A stretch of DNA of 64,000 bases from Sphingobacterium sp. (GCA_031286695.1 JAITTY010000006.1:930001-994000), one strand, 5' to 3'; shown: positions 17,038 to 27,047, counted from the first letter of the stretch. The notes: generated by a model from the letters alone, not told the origin. A program made the numbers and translations.

Positions 17038-17877
17038 TTAATTAATAGTTCTTGCTTTTAAAAGCTGCTTATTTTTAATTGTAAGATTGAGACCCCGACC
17101 GCCGTTTTTTTCCTGGATCTCAATTCTCATATACTTTTTATCAGGTATAGTAAACTTGTCCAGCACAAGAACAACCGTATTTTTTGAATTGGCCTCAATA
17201 CGGTTTTTATTTCCAATGGTATAAACTGGAGTGAGCGTAATTTGCTGTACTGCCGTTCTCTTTGATTGCTTTGCATCTTTGATATAACATTGGAACTGAT
17301 CGACATCATAGTTGATGTTTGTGCTGTTTTCCAGGGAAATTTGAAAGTATAACTGGTCGTTATGGATATAGATTCCTCCAAGTTCCAGTTCCATTCCATT
17401 TTTGTTTTCTTTTATTCTACTGAGAAAACCTTGTTTTGCAGAGATTCTGGTCGCAATGTCCTTAGTTTTTGCTTCTGAGGAGTTTCCCTCAATAATGGCT
17501 AATTGTTGCACTGGAATATTTAGATCAGCGATCTTGAAATTTAGCGTTCCTGGATTATTGTTAAATCGAAGCAGAAAGGAGTATAAAGCTCCTTCGGAAG
17601 TAATTACCGTTAGATTGGTAGGCGTTAAGGATGCAGAACCGGCTTTGAGCTGCAAAACGTTTTCGACGTTTGGTACCTTTTGCACCATTACGTCAGAGGA
17701 ACCACGATCCACGCTTTTAATCGCATAAGGAAAGATAAGATTGGTTGTCTTATCTAATGCAATAGCAATATTGTAAGGTTCAATAATTCCATTGATGGCC
17801 GTTCTTGAACTTTGTGCAAATGCCTGAGATAAACAGTTTATCAGGATGGTACATAATAATGCGATTGTTGTTTTCAT
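17038..17877 (-). CDS. traN: Conjugative transposon protein TraN
   Basis: A 279-residue exported protein with a signal peptide ending near residue 22 (LSQAFAQ). The rest is beta-rich (DUF4138 type). It contains TNLIFPYAIKSVDRGSSDV, a pattern typical of TraN from CTnDOT-like elements. TraN resembles VirB9 and is thought to form part of the envelope-spanning core of the mating channel. It directly follows traM. Somewhat shorter than CTnDOT TraN (about 330). Confidence 0.85.
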   Translation of the reverse strand: MKTTIALLCTILINCLSQAFAQSSRTAINGIIEPYNIAIALDKTTNLIFPYAIKSVDRGSSDVMVQKVPNVENVLQLKAGSASLTPTNLTVITSEGALYSFLLRFNNNPGTLNFKIADLNIPVQQLAIIEGNSSEAKTKDIATRISAKQGFLSRIKENKNGMELELGGIYIHNDQLYFQISLENSTNINYDVDQFQCYIKDAKQSKRTAVQQITLTPVYTIGNKNRIEANSKNTVVLVLDKFTIPDKKYMRIEIQEKNGGRGLNLTIKNKQLLKARTIN

Positions 17878-17891
17878 AATACAATATGTTT

Positions 17892-19196
17892 TTAGAATGA
17901 TGAATTTTGTTTGTTTTTGTTGTCTTTAAGCAGGATTTTGTAACCGGCTTTTACTTCAACTTTGACTAATTTTATCTTTTTGCTGAAAAGATTTTTGCCC
18001 AGTTCGATACCCGCTGATGCTGCCTGTGCACCGATTGACTGGTCGAAGCTGCCCAGGCTCAGGCTGGAAATCGCTTCATTTGAATTTTGTTTGACGACAT
18101 CTCTGGTAATAGTTCCTGGAATACGGATTCCGGCTTGTCCATCCAGATCATACACACTTAAGGCTACTGGCAATAGGGTATTTTTATAACGAATACTTTC
18201 AATTTCCACAGTTAGTCTTTCTCCGGTAAGCTGGGCCTGACCATAGATGAATTCATTTTTCGGTATTCTTATACCATTAATATATACATCCTCCGTAAGC
18301 CTTAATTTTACAGTTGCTCCGCTTACAAGGGTTTGATTTTCATGGACTACTGCAGAGATACTGTTTGCTTGATCATCAGCTTGCCCCAGTTCATTGGTCA
18401 GCCCGAAAAAGCGATTATCTTCCTTATGAGGTTCCATCGCATATTCGTTAGCATAGTCTTTGACGGATTTATTATCCAATAAAGTATATGGTACAGTTGT
18501 TTTAACGGTTCCTACACCATAAACTTGTTCTAGGTTCTGGGAGGATTTCTCTTTTAGGCGCTGCTGAACTCGTGCAGGATGCTGGATGTCAAGGACATTT
18601 TCAAGTACATTATTGATCTGATCCATTTCAGGATCTTGGCTGGTTTTGTTCGATCCCATTTCCATCATCATGGATTGAAGTCGATTTATATCTTCTTTAA
18701 GGGAAGAAATTTCCTCGTCCTTTTGACTATAACCTCTCGGAGTATTATAGGAACCGGATACTTCCTGATTTTGTTGCAGTACTGTGCTTAGTTCTGATAA
18801 TCTGTTATATACCTTTTGTTCATTTGGATCAGTATATCCATACTGACTAAATGATCGCTTGTTATCGAGTAATCGTAGTCCTGCTGAAGCAGTGGTATCT
18901 GAATTTGGGCCATAAGATAGATAGTAGGGGTCTTGTCTTGCCGCCTCCAGGCGCTTCAAAGAATCCTGCCGGGCGAGTTCGTAGCTGGCATTTTTATCAT
19001 TACCTGAAACGGAACCCTTTTTCGCATCGGGTAATAATAAATTTAATCCTGACTGGTGATCGCCAGCCATTATCTGAGAAGTCTTTCCGCCACCCATTGC
19101 CCAGAAAAAAAGGGTGAGCATTGGAATAGCTATGAGCGGGAGTACCAGGAAGAACTTTTGTTGCCTATTTTGCTGTTCTGTTAACTGTTGATCCAT
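17892..19196 (-). CDS. traM: Conjugative transposon protein TraM
   Basis: A 434-residue protein with one N-terminal transmembrane helix (residues 17-31). A long polar and coiled-coil central part (residues 120-200) and a C-terminal VirB10-like domain follow. The C-terminus carries VKLRLTEDVYINGIRIPKNE and FIYGQAQLTGERL, the most conserved TraM segment. It is predicted to link inner and outer membranes in the mating-pair apparatus. It stands between traL and traN as in CTnDOT. Confidence 0.9.
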   Translation of the reverse strand: MDQQLTEQQNRQQKFFLVLPLIAIPMLTLFFWAMGGGKTSQIMAGDHQSGLNLLLPDAKKGSVSGNDKNASYELARQDSLKRLEAARQDPYYLSYGPNSDTTASAGLRLLDNKRSFSQYGYTDPNEQKVYNRLSELSTVLQQNQEVSGSYNTPRGYSQKDEEISSLKEDINRLQSMMMEMGSNKTSQDPEMDQINNVLENVLDIQHPARVQQRLKEKSSQNLEQVYGVGTVKTTVPYTLLDNKSVKDYANEYAMEPHKEDNRFFGLTNELGQADDQANSISAVVHENQTLVSGATVKLRLTEDVYINGIRIPKNEFIYGQAQLTGERLTVEIESIRYKNTLLPVALSVYDLDGQAGIRIPGTITRDVVKQNSNEAISSLSLGSFDQSIGAQAASAGIELGKNLFSKKIKLVKVEVKAGYKILLKDNKNKQNSSF

Positions 19197-19236
19197 AACA
19201 TTGATTTTAAAAGTGTAATTGAAAATGTTTTATTAA

Positions 19237-19593
19237 TTAAGGGAGCTTCTTCTGTTTACTGATCGTATCCAATAAGCCTGATTGTCTCTGATATATGCTA
19301 TCAGGTAGTTGTTCGCGATGTGTAGTAATAGGTCTATTTCCAAGGGTATTGATTATAGAATCGATTTCTCTTTTTAACAGACTATCGTATTGTCCGGCAG
19401 GTACTAACGGCATTTTTATGCTGGAAATAGTTGTCAGCTCATGGGCGTTACCTAATATTAAGTAGCCACAATACATGGAAACAGGCAGCATGAACACTAT
19501 GAAAAGAAGCTTCTGCTGGGATGCAGTATATTTTTCCGCTTTTTTACTGAGCCAGTTGGCGCCATCGCTAATTAGTGATTTAATATTATTCAT
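19237..19593 (-). CDS. TraL-like conjugative transposon protein
   Basis: A 118-residue protein with one membrane helix at about residues 27-46 and a polar Ser/Gln/Lys-rich tail. Position between traK and traM and size fit TraL (DUF3989 type). The sequence alone is weakly diagnostic. Confidence 0.65.
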   Translation of the reverse strand: MNNIKSLISDGANWLSKKAEKYTASQQKLLFIVFMLPVSMYCGYLILGNAHELTTISSIKMPLVPAGQYDSLLKREIDSIINTLGNRPITTHREQLPDSIYQRQSGLLDTISKQKKLP

Positions 19594-19595
19594 TT

Positions 19596-20213
19596 TTACC
19601 TGTTTTTAATTTCTAAATCTTTATTATCAAGTATTTTCCATTTCTCGATAAGGAAGCCGTGAGGGTTATTATCGGATTGTTCCACTTCCCGCAGCGTTCC
19701 ACTTGTAATAAGGTTTCTTAGTACCAGGGAAGTGGGACGGGTTATTTCCTGTTTTCCGTAAAAGGTGAAGGATATAGGACTGGTAGTGTTATCAACAGCT
19801 ACACTATCAACAAAAAGTTTCGTATTGACATTTCCAGATACCAAACCGACATAATAATTTGATTCTCTTAAATTGTCATATTGTTTCTTAGCCGAATTAT
19901 CTGCCAGATACAGTGCTTCATTGATGGTGGCTTGTATTTGTTGTTCGTCTGGGGCCAGGGTAAAAAATGCCTTATGGAAATTTTTAATATGGCTTTTGGC
20001 CTGTACAATTAGGTTTTCCTTTCTGTCGGTGGCCAAGGCTTTGATGGCCTGTCCATTTGCAAGTACATATATCTTTCCTTGTACTGTTTTCGCCATTTCA
20101 AAGCTCTTATAGATGGTAAAAACACAAAGGGAAAATGATATAATTACTACACAAAGCATGTTGAAGCGTAATTGCCGAAATGCTGAATCGAGATTTTTTG
20201 CTTTTTGGAACAT
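19596..20213 (-). CDS. traK: Conjugative transposon protein TraK
   Basis: A 205-residue VirB8-like protein. The N-terminal membrane helix is at residues 18-37 and a periplasmic domain follows. Motifs include NLDSAFRQLRFNMLC before the helix and HIKNFHKAFFTLAPDEQQI in the domain, typical of TraK. It should sit in the inner membrane and nucleate the channel. It is 12 bases downstream of traJ. Confidence 0.9.
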   Translation of the reverse strand: MFQKAKNLDSAFRQLRFNMLCVVIISFSLCVFTIYKSFEMAKTVQGKIYVLANGQAIKALATDRKENLIVQAKSHIKNFHKAFFTLAPDEQQIQATINEALYLADNSAKKQYDNLRESNYYVGLVSGNVNTKLFVDSVAVDNTTSPISFTFYGKQEITRPTSLVLRNLITSGTLREVEQSDNNPHGFLIEKWKILDNKDLEIKNR

Positions 20214-20224
20214 ATCAAATCAGT

Positions 20225-21418
20225 TTATGGGTTACCATTTAGTTTATCCTTGAAGTAGTTCTGATTTTGTTTCTGGCTAGCCATATCGGTATTCATAGAC
20301 GATGCTTTATTCCCGTTCTGATCACTTGCCATACCGCCAATCCTCATTGCTGCACCTGTAGCCATAGATGATCCCCCGCTTACAACACTACTCAACCCTC
20401 CTCCAAACATTGACGTAATTTTTTGTTGTAGGGCACCTCCGCCAGCAGCATGTACGACATAATTAGCAACGGTGGGTACAGTAAAATAACCTACAATGCC
20501 AATGATCATAAATATCAGGTAGCCAATGTCAGTTGAGCTGAAAAAGGTATCGCCCGCTTCTTGTAATTGTCTTACATCGAGTTTGATCATTTCTTCCTGG
20601 ATTTTTCCGATGATGGCGCCAAAAATATTTGCTATCGGAAGCCAAAGAAAAATATTGATATATCGGCCTAACCAAACAGATAGAGTATGTTGAAATCCAT
20701 CGAATACAGCCAGGCCAAAGACAAGAGGGCCGAGGATCGCCAAGACAATTAGTTGAAAGGTCCTAAGTGTATTAATACAAAGGGCAGCTGCCTGAAAAAG
20801 AACCTGGAGTACTTCGCTCATCCATTTCTTTATGGAATGCTCAAATTGGTAGGAATATCTTTCTAAAGCAAAGTCAAAGCTATTGCCTAATTTATCAATT
20901 GTCCACTCTTCTGAAGGATCTTCCTGGTATTTTGTCCGGTACCATTCATCTCGGTCTCCATTACCGTTAATTCCCACATACATTTTCCATTTATCGGTTT
21001 TCTTTAATGCTTCCTCCCTTTGTTTGAGTAGCAGTTCCATACTTTTATTGGAATTTTCAACCATTGCTGCAGTACCGGTGACTGTAGGTTTCATTACCCC
21101 ATTGATCAAACCAATAACTGAGGGGAAGATCAGAATGCAAAAACCAATCGCAAATGGGCGGAACAATGGATAAAAATCTATGGGCTCAGCATTTGATAAA
21201 TGTTTCCAGACCCTGGACGCGATATACCAGAGGGCAGCAAAACCGGCTATACCTCGTCCGACACCTGTTAATTGACCACAAAGGGGAAGCATTGTGTCAT
21301 ACATATTATCCAAAACTGATTGAAGATTTTTAATCCCATCTGCAACCTGTGCCTGACTTTGAAAAGGGAGTAGAAAGAATAGTGCTACCGGAATGATTAT
21401 TTTAATTATGTTTTTCAT
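20225..21418 (-). CDS. traJ: Conjugative transposon protein TraJ
   Basis: A 397-residue inner-membrane protein. A signal peptide (PFQSQAQ cleavage region) is followed by about six membrane helices, including one stretch with AALWYIASRVWKHLSNAEP and another with WLPIANIFGAIIGKIQEEM. The order and motifs match TraJ, a VirB6-like channel component. The C-terminal 50 residues are Gly/Ser/Met-rich. The stop of the upstream TraI-like gene and the TraJ start are only 2 bases apart. Confidence 0.9.
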   Translation of the reverse strand: MKNIIKIIIPVALFFLLPFQSQAQVADGIKNLQSVLDNMYDTMLPLCGQLTGVGRGIAGFAALWYIASRVWKHLSNAEPIDFYPLFRPFAIGFCILIFPSVIGLINGVMKPTVTGTAAMVENSNKSMELLLKQREEALKKTDKWKMYVGINGNGDRDEWYRTKYQEDPSEEWTIDKLGNSFDFALERYSYQFEHSIKKWMSEVLQVLFQAAALCINTLRTFQLIVLAILGPLVFGLAVFDGFQHTLSVWLGRYINIFLWLPIANIFGAIIGKIQEEMIKLDVRQLQEAGDTFFSSTDIGYLIFMIIGIVGYFTVPTVANYVVHAAGGGALQQKITSMFGGGLSSVVSGGSSMATGAAMRIGGMASDQNGNKASSMNTDMASQKQNQNYFKDKLNGNP

Positions 21419-21420
21419 AG

Positions 21421-22044
21421 CTATTTTTTGTATAAATTCTGTAGATTTTTAATCTCTGTTTTTTCCTTTTGTCGTTGTAGAACGGTAAGGGCAGTCTCTT
21501 TATTGAAGTGACGTACAAACATCAGTTTGTCTTCCATTTCTTCAAAGATTCGATCAATAGCATTGATGCGCTCATCATCGGACATTCTCAATTTTCCGGA
21601 TGAAATCACTATAGTTAATTCATCCAGGTTCCTTAAAGATTGATTGATGACATTTGTATAGGTTGTTTCAATTGTGGTAAGCTCACCAGTACGGAAAATG
21701 TTTGCCTGTTTAAATTGAGCAAAGGCCGTTTTATATTCCTTTATTATTTTTATCTGGTATTCAATTATCATAGAAACTTTTCTGTATTTCCTTACCGTTG
21801 GGCTGACCTGCATCAAGCCATCAAGAAATTGTTTATGAATATTGAAGTTTCCTTCGGAGATGTCTTTTACAGTATTGTACCCGCCCTCCAGAATTTTATA
21901 TCCGTCTTTCATGTCGGAAAGAATTCTCTTAAACTGGGTGAGCTTTTCTACATTTAGTAATAATTGGGCAATCTCCTGTTCCTGACAATAACCTTTCGTG
22001 GCAAATGTCACGAGGAAGAATATTAATATGTATATCGTTTTCAT
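21421..22044 (-). CDS. TraI-like conjugative transfer protein (third tandem copy)
   Basis: A 207-residue exported protein with a signal peptide (FFLVTFATKGYCQ) and a long alpha-helical body. It shares KDGYKILEGGYNTVKDISEGNF and IDRIFEEMEDKL-type segments with the preceding gene. The pattern GxFxLHxxFxxSL...SPxVxKYxKVxxI is common to both. It is a paralogue of the gene at 22056 and a distant one of TraI at 22714. It is probably periplasmic and VirB5-like; its exact role is unknown. Confidence 0.7.
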   Translation of the reverse strand: MKTIYILIFFLVTFATKGYCQEQEIAQLLLNVEKLTQFKRILSDMKDGYKILEGGYNTVKDISEGNFNIHKQFLDGLMQVSPTVRKYRKVSMIIEYQIKIIKEYKTAFAQFKQANIFRTGELTTIETTYTNVINQSLRNLDELTIVISSGKLRMSDDERINAIDRIFEEMEDKLMFVRHFNKETALTVLQRQKEKTEIKNLQNLYKK

Positions 22045-22055
22045 TGTATCTTACT

Positions 22056-22706
22056 TTATGGAGTAATTAATTTTCGCATGTTCTGGATATCCAAATCATT
22101 GTTTTTGCGGCTCTTTAGTAGCATTATGATTCCTTGATTTAACTGGCTTACCTGATGAAATAGCAAAAGAACATCTTGATGGATTTTATCAATTCTTTGT
22201 ATCCGTTCATCATCTTTCATTTCTAAAGCTCCAGGCTCAAGGACAAGGGTAAGTTCTTTTAGTTGGCTTTCTGCTTCCTTTTGCATTAAGGCAATAGTCT
22301 CCAGCAATTGCTTTTTTTCCTCTGGTCTAATTAGTGCATTGTTTCTGATATTGTCTTTTACGGCGCGCTGGATAATTAAAATGTTGTTTACGTTCTCTAC
22401 AATATCTTTGACGCGAGGATACTTGCTTATGGAAGGATTGATGTTTTTTAAGGAATTAAAAAAGTCATCATGAAGGATAAACTCACCATTTTTTAAATTG
22501 CCTATGGTATTCAATCCTGTTTTGTAGATTTTATATCCATTTTTCCCCAAATTTATATAGGCTTCCAACGCAGCGATTTGTTTGATTAGATACTCTTTTT
22601 GTGTTTTTTTCTGACTGAGCCATTCTTTGAGAATTGGCGTCTGACCGTAAACTCTTTGGAGTGTCATCAAAGCACAAATCATTAAAACTGAGCAAAGTAT
22701 TTTCAT
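22056..22706 (-). CDS. TraI-like conjugative transfer protein (second tandem copy)
   Basis: A 216-residue protein with a signal peptide (MTLQRVYGQ) and a helical coiled body. KNGYKIYKTGLNTIGNLKNG and FFNSLKNINPSISKYPRVKD align with the downstream copy, and DDERIQRIDKI is shared. Probably periplasmic. The gene is 11 bases from its neighbour, indicating one transcript. Confidence 0.7.
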   Translation of the reverse strand: MKILCSVLMICALMTLQRVYGQTPILKEWLSQKKTQKEYLIKQIAALEAYINLGKNGYKIYKTGLNTIGNLKNGEFILHDDFFNSLKNINPSISKYPRVKDIVENVNNILIIQRAVKDNIRNNALIRPEEKKQLLETIALMQKEAESQLKELTLVLEPGALEMKDDERIQRIDKIHQDVLLLFHQVSQLNQGIIMLLKSRKNNDLDIQNMRKLITP

Positions 22707-22713
22707 GGCATTA

Positions 22714-23394
22714 TTATTTTAAACCGTACAATATTTTTGTATTTGCTATATCTGCTGCTGATCGTGCCCTAAGCAGGCTAAGCATTCCGTTTTTTTGTGT
22801 GAAAGATTTGAGATCTGAATAATTTTCATCAACCTTACTTGCTACTTTTGCAATGATTTCAAGCCTTTTGGCATCGCTCATTTGGGTTTTGAAACTATTG
22901 ACGACTAAAGACAACTCATCAACATTTTTTATCGTTTCTGATAGTATTCCGGTATATATAGAACTCATATATTCCAGTTCCTTAGCCGAAAAATGTTTAT
23001 CCTGGCTGATGAGTTGCCAGCTCCTTTTGTATTCTTCGACAATTCTGAGTTGAACAGCCATGATATCCCGTATTCCTTGGTAATAAGAGATGAGGCTTTT
23101 TACCTTTTGTAGTTCATCAAAGTATTGTTGATATTGCTCTTTTTGTTTTCTGCTCCAATCCGATATTTCTTCCAGCTTGACTTTGGCGAGAGTATTTTCC
23201 AATGTCTTTTGGGCATTTTGTAGCCAGATCGTTTTGTTTTGTGTTCTCTGGATTGCGAGATCGGCGGCTTTTATGGCTTTTACAATAGCAGCCTTAATGA
23301 TTTCGTAAATACCTGCATGTGCAGGACTTGTCGGTAAGAAGCTAATACTGCAAGTGAGTAGAAGCATACACAATAGTTTTGCATGTTTTTTCAT
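22714..23394 (-). CDS. traI: Conjugal transfer protein TraI
   Basis: A 226-residue exported protein with a signal peptide ending in PAHAG. The body has KAADLAIQRTQNKTIWLQNA and KRLEIIAKVASKVDENYSDL, characteristic of Bacteroidota TraI proteins (not the F-plasmid relaxase of the same name). It follows traG after 11 bases. It is likely a periplasmic channel component of VirB5 type, although its precise function is not known. Confidence 0.85.
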   Translation of the reverse strand: MKKHAKLLCMLLLTCSISFLPTSPAHAGIYEIIKAAIVKAIKAADLAIQRTQNKTIWLQNAQKTLENTLAKVKLEEISDWSRKQKEQYQQYFDELQKVKSLISYYQGIRDIMAVQLRIVEEYKRSWQLISQDKHFSAKELEYMSSIYTGILSETIKNVDELSLVVNSFKTQMSDAKRLEIIAKVASKVDENYSDLKSFTQKNGMLSLLRARSAADIANTKILYGLK

Positions 23395-23405
23395 AACAAT
23401 TGTTT

Positions 23406-25874
23406 TTAAGCTGTTCCCTTTAAATCTCTTACCAGCGCGGCGATTCCTTTTTGTATATCCCCGTTAAACCGGTCTGCATACTGCTGGATTTTTACTTTCT
23501 CTGATTGCTCAGTGGTATAGGCATAGTATTCTTCCGGTGAGACTTCAGTACGATACACTTTGCTGAGCTGTCCACCCAGGCTGATAAATACTTCTTTATA
23601 TTTTCTACCGGGTTCATTGGCTTTATTTACAGAAAGAACCATCGTTTTTTCCTTGTCTGTAAGTCCAAGGAGTTCCTGTATCTGGTCAAACTTGTTCTGA
23701 TACTTGGATTGATCCAGCAGGATTTTACAGTCGGAATTATTGATAATTGCTTGTTTGACTATGGGTGAAGAAATGATATCCTGAATTTCCTGCGTCACTA
23801 CTATGGCCTCTCCGAAATGCTTACGGACGGTTTTAAATAAGTATTGGATATATTGAGAGAATCCCTCTTTCATAAGTGCTTTCCAGGCTTCTTCAATCAG
23901 GATCATCTTACGGATTCCTTTAAGTTTCCGCATTTTGGATATGAATACCTCCATAATAATTAGGGTTACAGCGGGGAAAAGAATAGGATGGTCCTTGATA
24001 TTGTCCAACTCAAAAACAATAAATCGTTGCCCTAGTAGATCCAGGTTCTTATTTGCATTGAGGAGATAATCGAATTCTCCGTTTGCATAATATGGCCTGA
24101 GTACATAGAGGAAATTGTCTATATCAAAGTCACTGGTCTTTACTTTTTCTTTTTGTAATTGAATGATATAAGTAGTTTCCAGGTATTCGTAAAAAGTATT
24201 AAAGCCTGGAAAAATAGCGGGGTCCTTTTCAAGATGACTGAAGTAACCTGAAATAGCGTTGGACAGGGCAACGTATTCTGATCTTTTATAGTTTTCATCA
24301 TCTTTTTTCCATAGCGCAAGTAATAATGTCTTTATACTTTCCTTTTTCTCGGTATCCAGGAAATCGCCTGGCCCGATATAAAAGGGATTAAAGGCTATCG
24401 GTTGTGTTTCAGAATAAGTGAAGTAATAACCATTCACCATATCACATAGTCCTTTATAAGAATGACCCACATCTATTAAAACAATATGGGTTCCCTGTTC
24501 ATAATAGGAACGGACTAGATGGTTGGTGAAAAATGATTTGCCTGATCCTGATGGCCCAATTATGAATTTATTGCGATTGGTGCAGATTCCCTTTAAGATT
24601 GGTTCATCACTAATGTCAACATGGATGGGTTTACCTGTAAGTCTGTCACCCAGACGTATACCCATTGGACTTATGGAGTCTTTATATCCTGTTTCCAGGT
24701 TGAAAAAGCAGGTCGCTTGTGTGGCAAATGTGTCGAAGGTGTCATTTAAGGGGAAGTCCGCTCCATTTCCTGGAATGCCGGCCCAAAATATCTGCGCGGC
24801 ACCCTCTGTTTCCTCTTTGGCTACTGCATCCATCTGCGAAAAAGCAGAGGAAACCATGTTTTTTAAATCCTTGAGTTTTTCCTTGTCTTCTGACCATACC
24901 AGTAAGTTAAAATGTGCTTTGACGGGTAGTCTTCCTTCTGAAATAGCTTCATTGAGGAATTCGTTAGTTGCATCTCGTGCAATGGTATTGGCGCGACTAT
25001 AGGCGGACAAAGATTGTAATCTCAATCTTTTAGTCTCCAGTTGTTTTATGGTTCTGGTAGGCTCTTCAATAATTATGTATTGGCTATAAATATGATTGCA
25101 TGGCAGGAGCTGGCCTAAGCTGGAGGTAAAGCCGACAGAGAATTTGGTCCGGTCTGTACTATATTTTTCATAATTGATCCGGCTTCCGCAAAGGGGAGGA
25201 AGGTTGTCTGGTTCTGACATAGTGTATATCTGGCAGTATTTTCCACCAACTTTTAATTCACTTTTCAGTTCTATGTCGCTAATGTTTTTATGCTCATTGG
25301 ACAGGTTGAGCATATAGTATCTCTCAAGTAACCCCACCTTAGTTGAGCTACTATATAAATCCTGTTCTTTGATTCGGGTAAGTTTAGTGAGACCGCTATC
25401 TTCAAGAATTTGCTTGAATTGACCACAACAATCTAAAAAATCATTTAGTGCTAATCCAGATTTACTTTGAATAGGTACAAAATTGGGGCGAAGTAAATTA
25501 GAGAATATACTGCTGGATGGTTTTCTACCGGCTGCCTTTTTTGTTAAAAACAAATAGCATTGATGATTCAGATAGGGGCGTTCATTAAAAAAATGCTCAC
25601 TTGATCTTGATAGAAAGCTGGTGTCTTCTTTTTCAAAATCAGCTTTGTAAGCCGATTCGGTAAACCAGTCCTGTTTACACAGGATACTATTATTGGGTAA
25701 TACTTTGATAGCTTTTACCCAAGCCTGGTGAAAGGCTTCGTACTCGTGATTGCTTAAGGTAAAAATTTCCGGTAGACTTACCTGATATACTATGGTAATA
25801 TCACCCTGTTTTGATAAGATGCAATCATGTTCAATATCCAATATTGGAAATATTTCATTTAACCACTTTTCCAT
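23406..25874 (-). CDS. traG: Conjugation system ATPase TraG (VirB4 family)
   Basis: An 822-residue VirB4-type ATPase. The Walker A motif is GPSGSGKS with the Lys at residue 446; Walker B is MILIEEAW with Glu661 and Glu662; a later NNSDCKILLDQ and GLTDKEK are typical. The N-terminal half (1-400) is the substrate and membrane-association domain. It powers pilus or channel assembly at the inner membrane. It stands upstream of traI, as in CTnDOT, but one unusual gene separates it from traF. The length is normal. Confidence 0.93.
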   Translation of the reverse strand: MEKWLNEIFPILDIEHDCILSKQGDITIVYQVSLPEIFTLSNHEYEAFHQAWVKAIKVLPNNSILCKQDWFTESAYKADFEKEDTSFLSRSSEHFFNERPYLNHQCYLFLTKKAAGRKPSSSIFSNLLRPNFVPIQSKSGLALNDFLDCCGQFKQILEDSGLTKLTRIKEQDLYSSSTKVGLLERYYMLNLSNEHKNISDIELKSELKVGGKYCQIYTMSEPDNLPPLCGSRINYEKYSTDRTKFSVGFTSSLGQLLPCNHIYSQYIIIEEPTRTIKQLETKRLRLQSLSAYSRANTIARDATNEFLNEAISEGRLPVKAHFNLLVWSEDKEKLKDLKNMVSSAFSQMDAVAKEETEGAAQIFWAGIPGNGADFPLNDTFDTFATQATCFFNLETGYKDSISPMGIRLGDRLTGKPIHVDISDEPILKGICTNRNKFIIGPSGSGKSFFTNHLVRSYYEQGTHIVLIDVGHSYKGLCDMVNGYYFTYSETQPIAFNPFYIGPGDFLDTEKKESIKTLLLALWKKDDENYKRSEYVALSNAISGYFSHLEKDPAIFPGFNTFYEYLETTYIIQLQKEKVKTSDFDIDNFLYVLRPYYANGEFDYLLNANKNLDLLGQRFIVFELDNIKDHPILFPAVTLIIMEVFISKMRKLKGIRKMILIEEAWKALMKEGFSQYIQYLFKTVRKHFGEAIVVTQEIQDIISSPIVKQAIINNSDCKILLDQSKYQNKFDQIQELLGLTDKEKTMVLSVNKANEPGRKYKEVFISLGGQLSKVYRTEVSPEEYYAYTTEQSEKVKIQQYADRFNGDIQKGIAALVRDLKGTA

Positions 25875-25897
25875 ACTACACTATTTCCTGTTTCTAA

Positions 25898-27046
25898 TTA
25901 TAATCCTAAACCTTTGCGTTTAGCGGGTATTTCCTGCTTTTTTTTTGGCTTAATGTTGTTTTTATCTTGTTCCAGTTTATTGTCCCTGATCAATTGCGGT
26001 AAAAATGTTTTTTCCGGCAGCACGATCCTTGCTTCCATTCTTGTTTGTAGAGGATAGCTATTCAATAGTGAAGTCGGATCATTACAGTATTTTCTACCTG
26101 CCGCCACGGGATCAAGGGTTACTATATCCGGTAGTACGATGAACACATGGTTTTTGGGCAGTTCTGTCAGTAAACCATATTCCATGTTTACTTTTCGGTT
26201 GAGCACATCATACAGGAAGACAAAGCGATTATCTTCTTCATCAAATCGTCTTGGACTATTTTCTTCGAGCATAATCTTCTTAAAATGAGCGTTGCATGAT
26301 CGCAACTCTTCCATTCGGGTATCTACATAATAATCTTCATCAACAATTCTGATTATGGGCAGATGTCCGTTTTCAATTCGTTCAATTACGAAGTCAGGAT
26401 GGGATCTTAGCTCACTATCCTTTTCTGGCAGTTGATCAACCGAGATGCCGTAAACCTTGGCAACATCTTCGGGTACGAGTTTAACAAGCTGGTCAAACTC
26501 GTGCTTATTGGGCAGGTAATCAAAATCTGCAAGGATTCCATCTTTGTCAGTGTATACCTGGTATTTGCCATTTTCAATTTCCAGATGATTTAGGGCAACG
26601 GTATTAAAGGGAACGTCAACTTGCCTTAGTTCATTTAGCGACACATCGATTTCATATTCAAAACTGCCGAGCTTAATGGTCGGTAAATTAAGAGTAGGCA
26701 AGGGAATCTCGATATTTTGCATTTTTTCATGAACTGCCTGATCAATGAGTTGGATTCCAAATTTTTCTGAGAAGTTTTTATTAAAACTTTCAGCAAAAGC
26801 TGATAATTCCGCGTAGCCTTCTAAAATGGATTTAGGGATACGAACAGTTGTGTACTGTTTATCTGGTGGATTAAGCTGCCCCGTTTCAGCATTTACCTGC
26901 ATTTCATAACTATGTTTATGTTCTACAAGATCGCTAAACGATAGCCTGTTATTTGCGTTACCAGCTTGGCTGATGTAACCATATAGGCTATTAATCCGAT
27001 AAGTGTTTTCGCCTATGAGAAATCTAGGTTCTTCTTGCATGTTCAT
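25898..27046 (-). CDS. Unrecognised conjugative-element protein between traF and traG
   Basis: A 382-residue soluble-looking protein with no signal peptide or membrane helix. It has a conserved-looking block FVFLYDVLNRKVNMEYGLLT and then VIVLPDIVTLDP-like VFIVLPDIVTLDPVAAGRKY. The C-terminal 40 residues are Lys-rich and disordered, ending in KRKGLGL, a style also seen at the end of the large helicase. I cannot assign a family. It is in the middle of the channel genes where CTnDOT has nothing, so it may be an accessory component or cargo. Confidence 0.6.
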   Translation of the reverse strand: MNMQEEPRFLIGENTYRINSLYGYISQAGNANNRLSFSDLVEHKHSYEMQVNAETGQLNPPDKQYTTVRIPKSILEGYAELSAFAESFNKNFSEKFGIQLIDQAVHEKMQNIEIPLPTLNLPTIKLGSFEYEIDVSLNELRQVDVPFNTVALNHLEIENGKYQVYTDKDGILADFDYLPNKHEFDQLVKLVPEDVAKVYGISVDQLPEKDSELRSHPDFVIERIENGHLPIIRIVDEDYYVDTRMEELRSCNAHFKKIMLEENSPRRFDEEDNRFVFLYDVLNRKVNMEYGLLTELPKNHVFIVLPDIVTLDPVAAGRKYCNDPTSLLNSYPLQTRMEARIVLPEKTFLPQLIRDNKLEQDKNNIKPKKKQEIPAKRKGLGL

Positions 27047-27047
27047 A

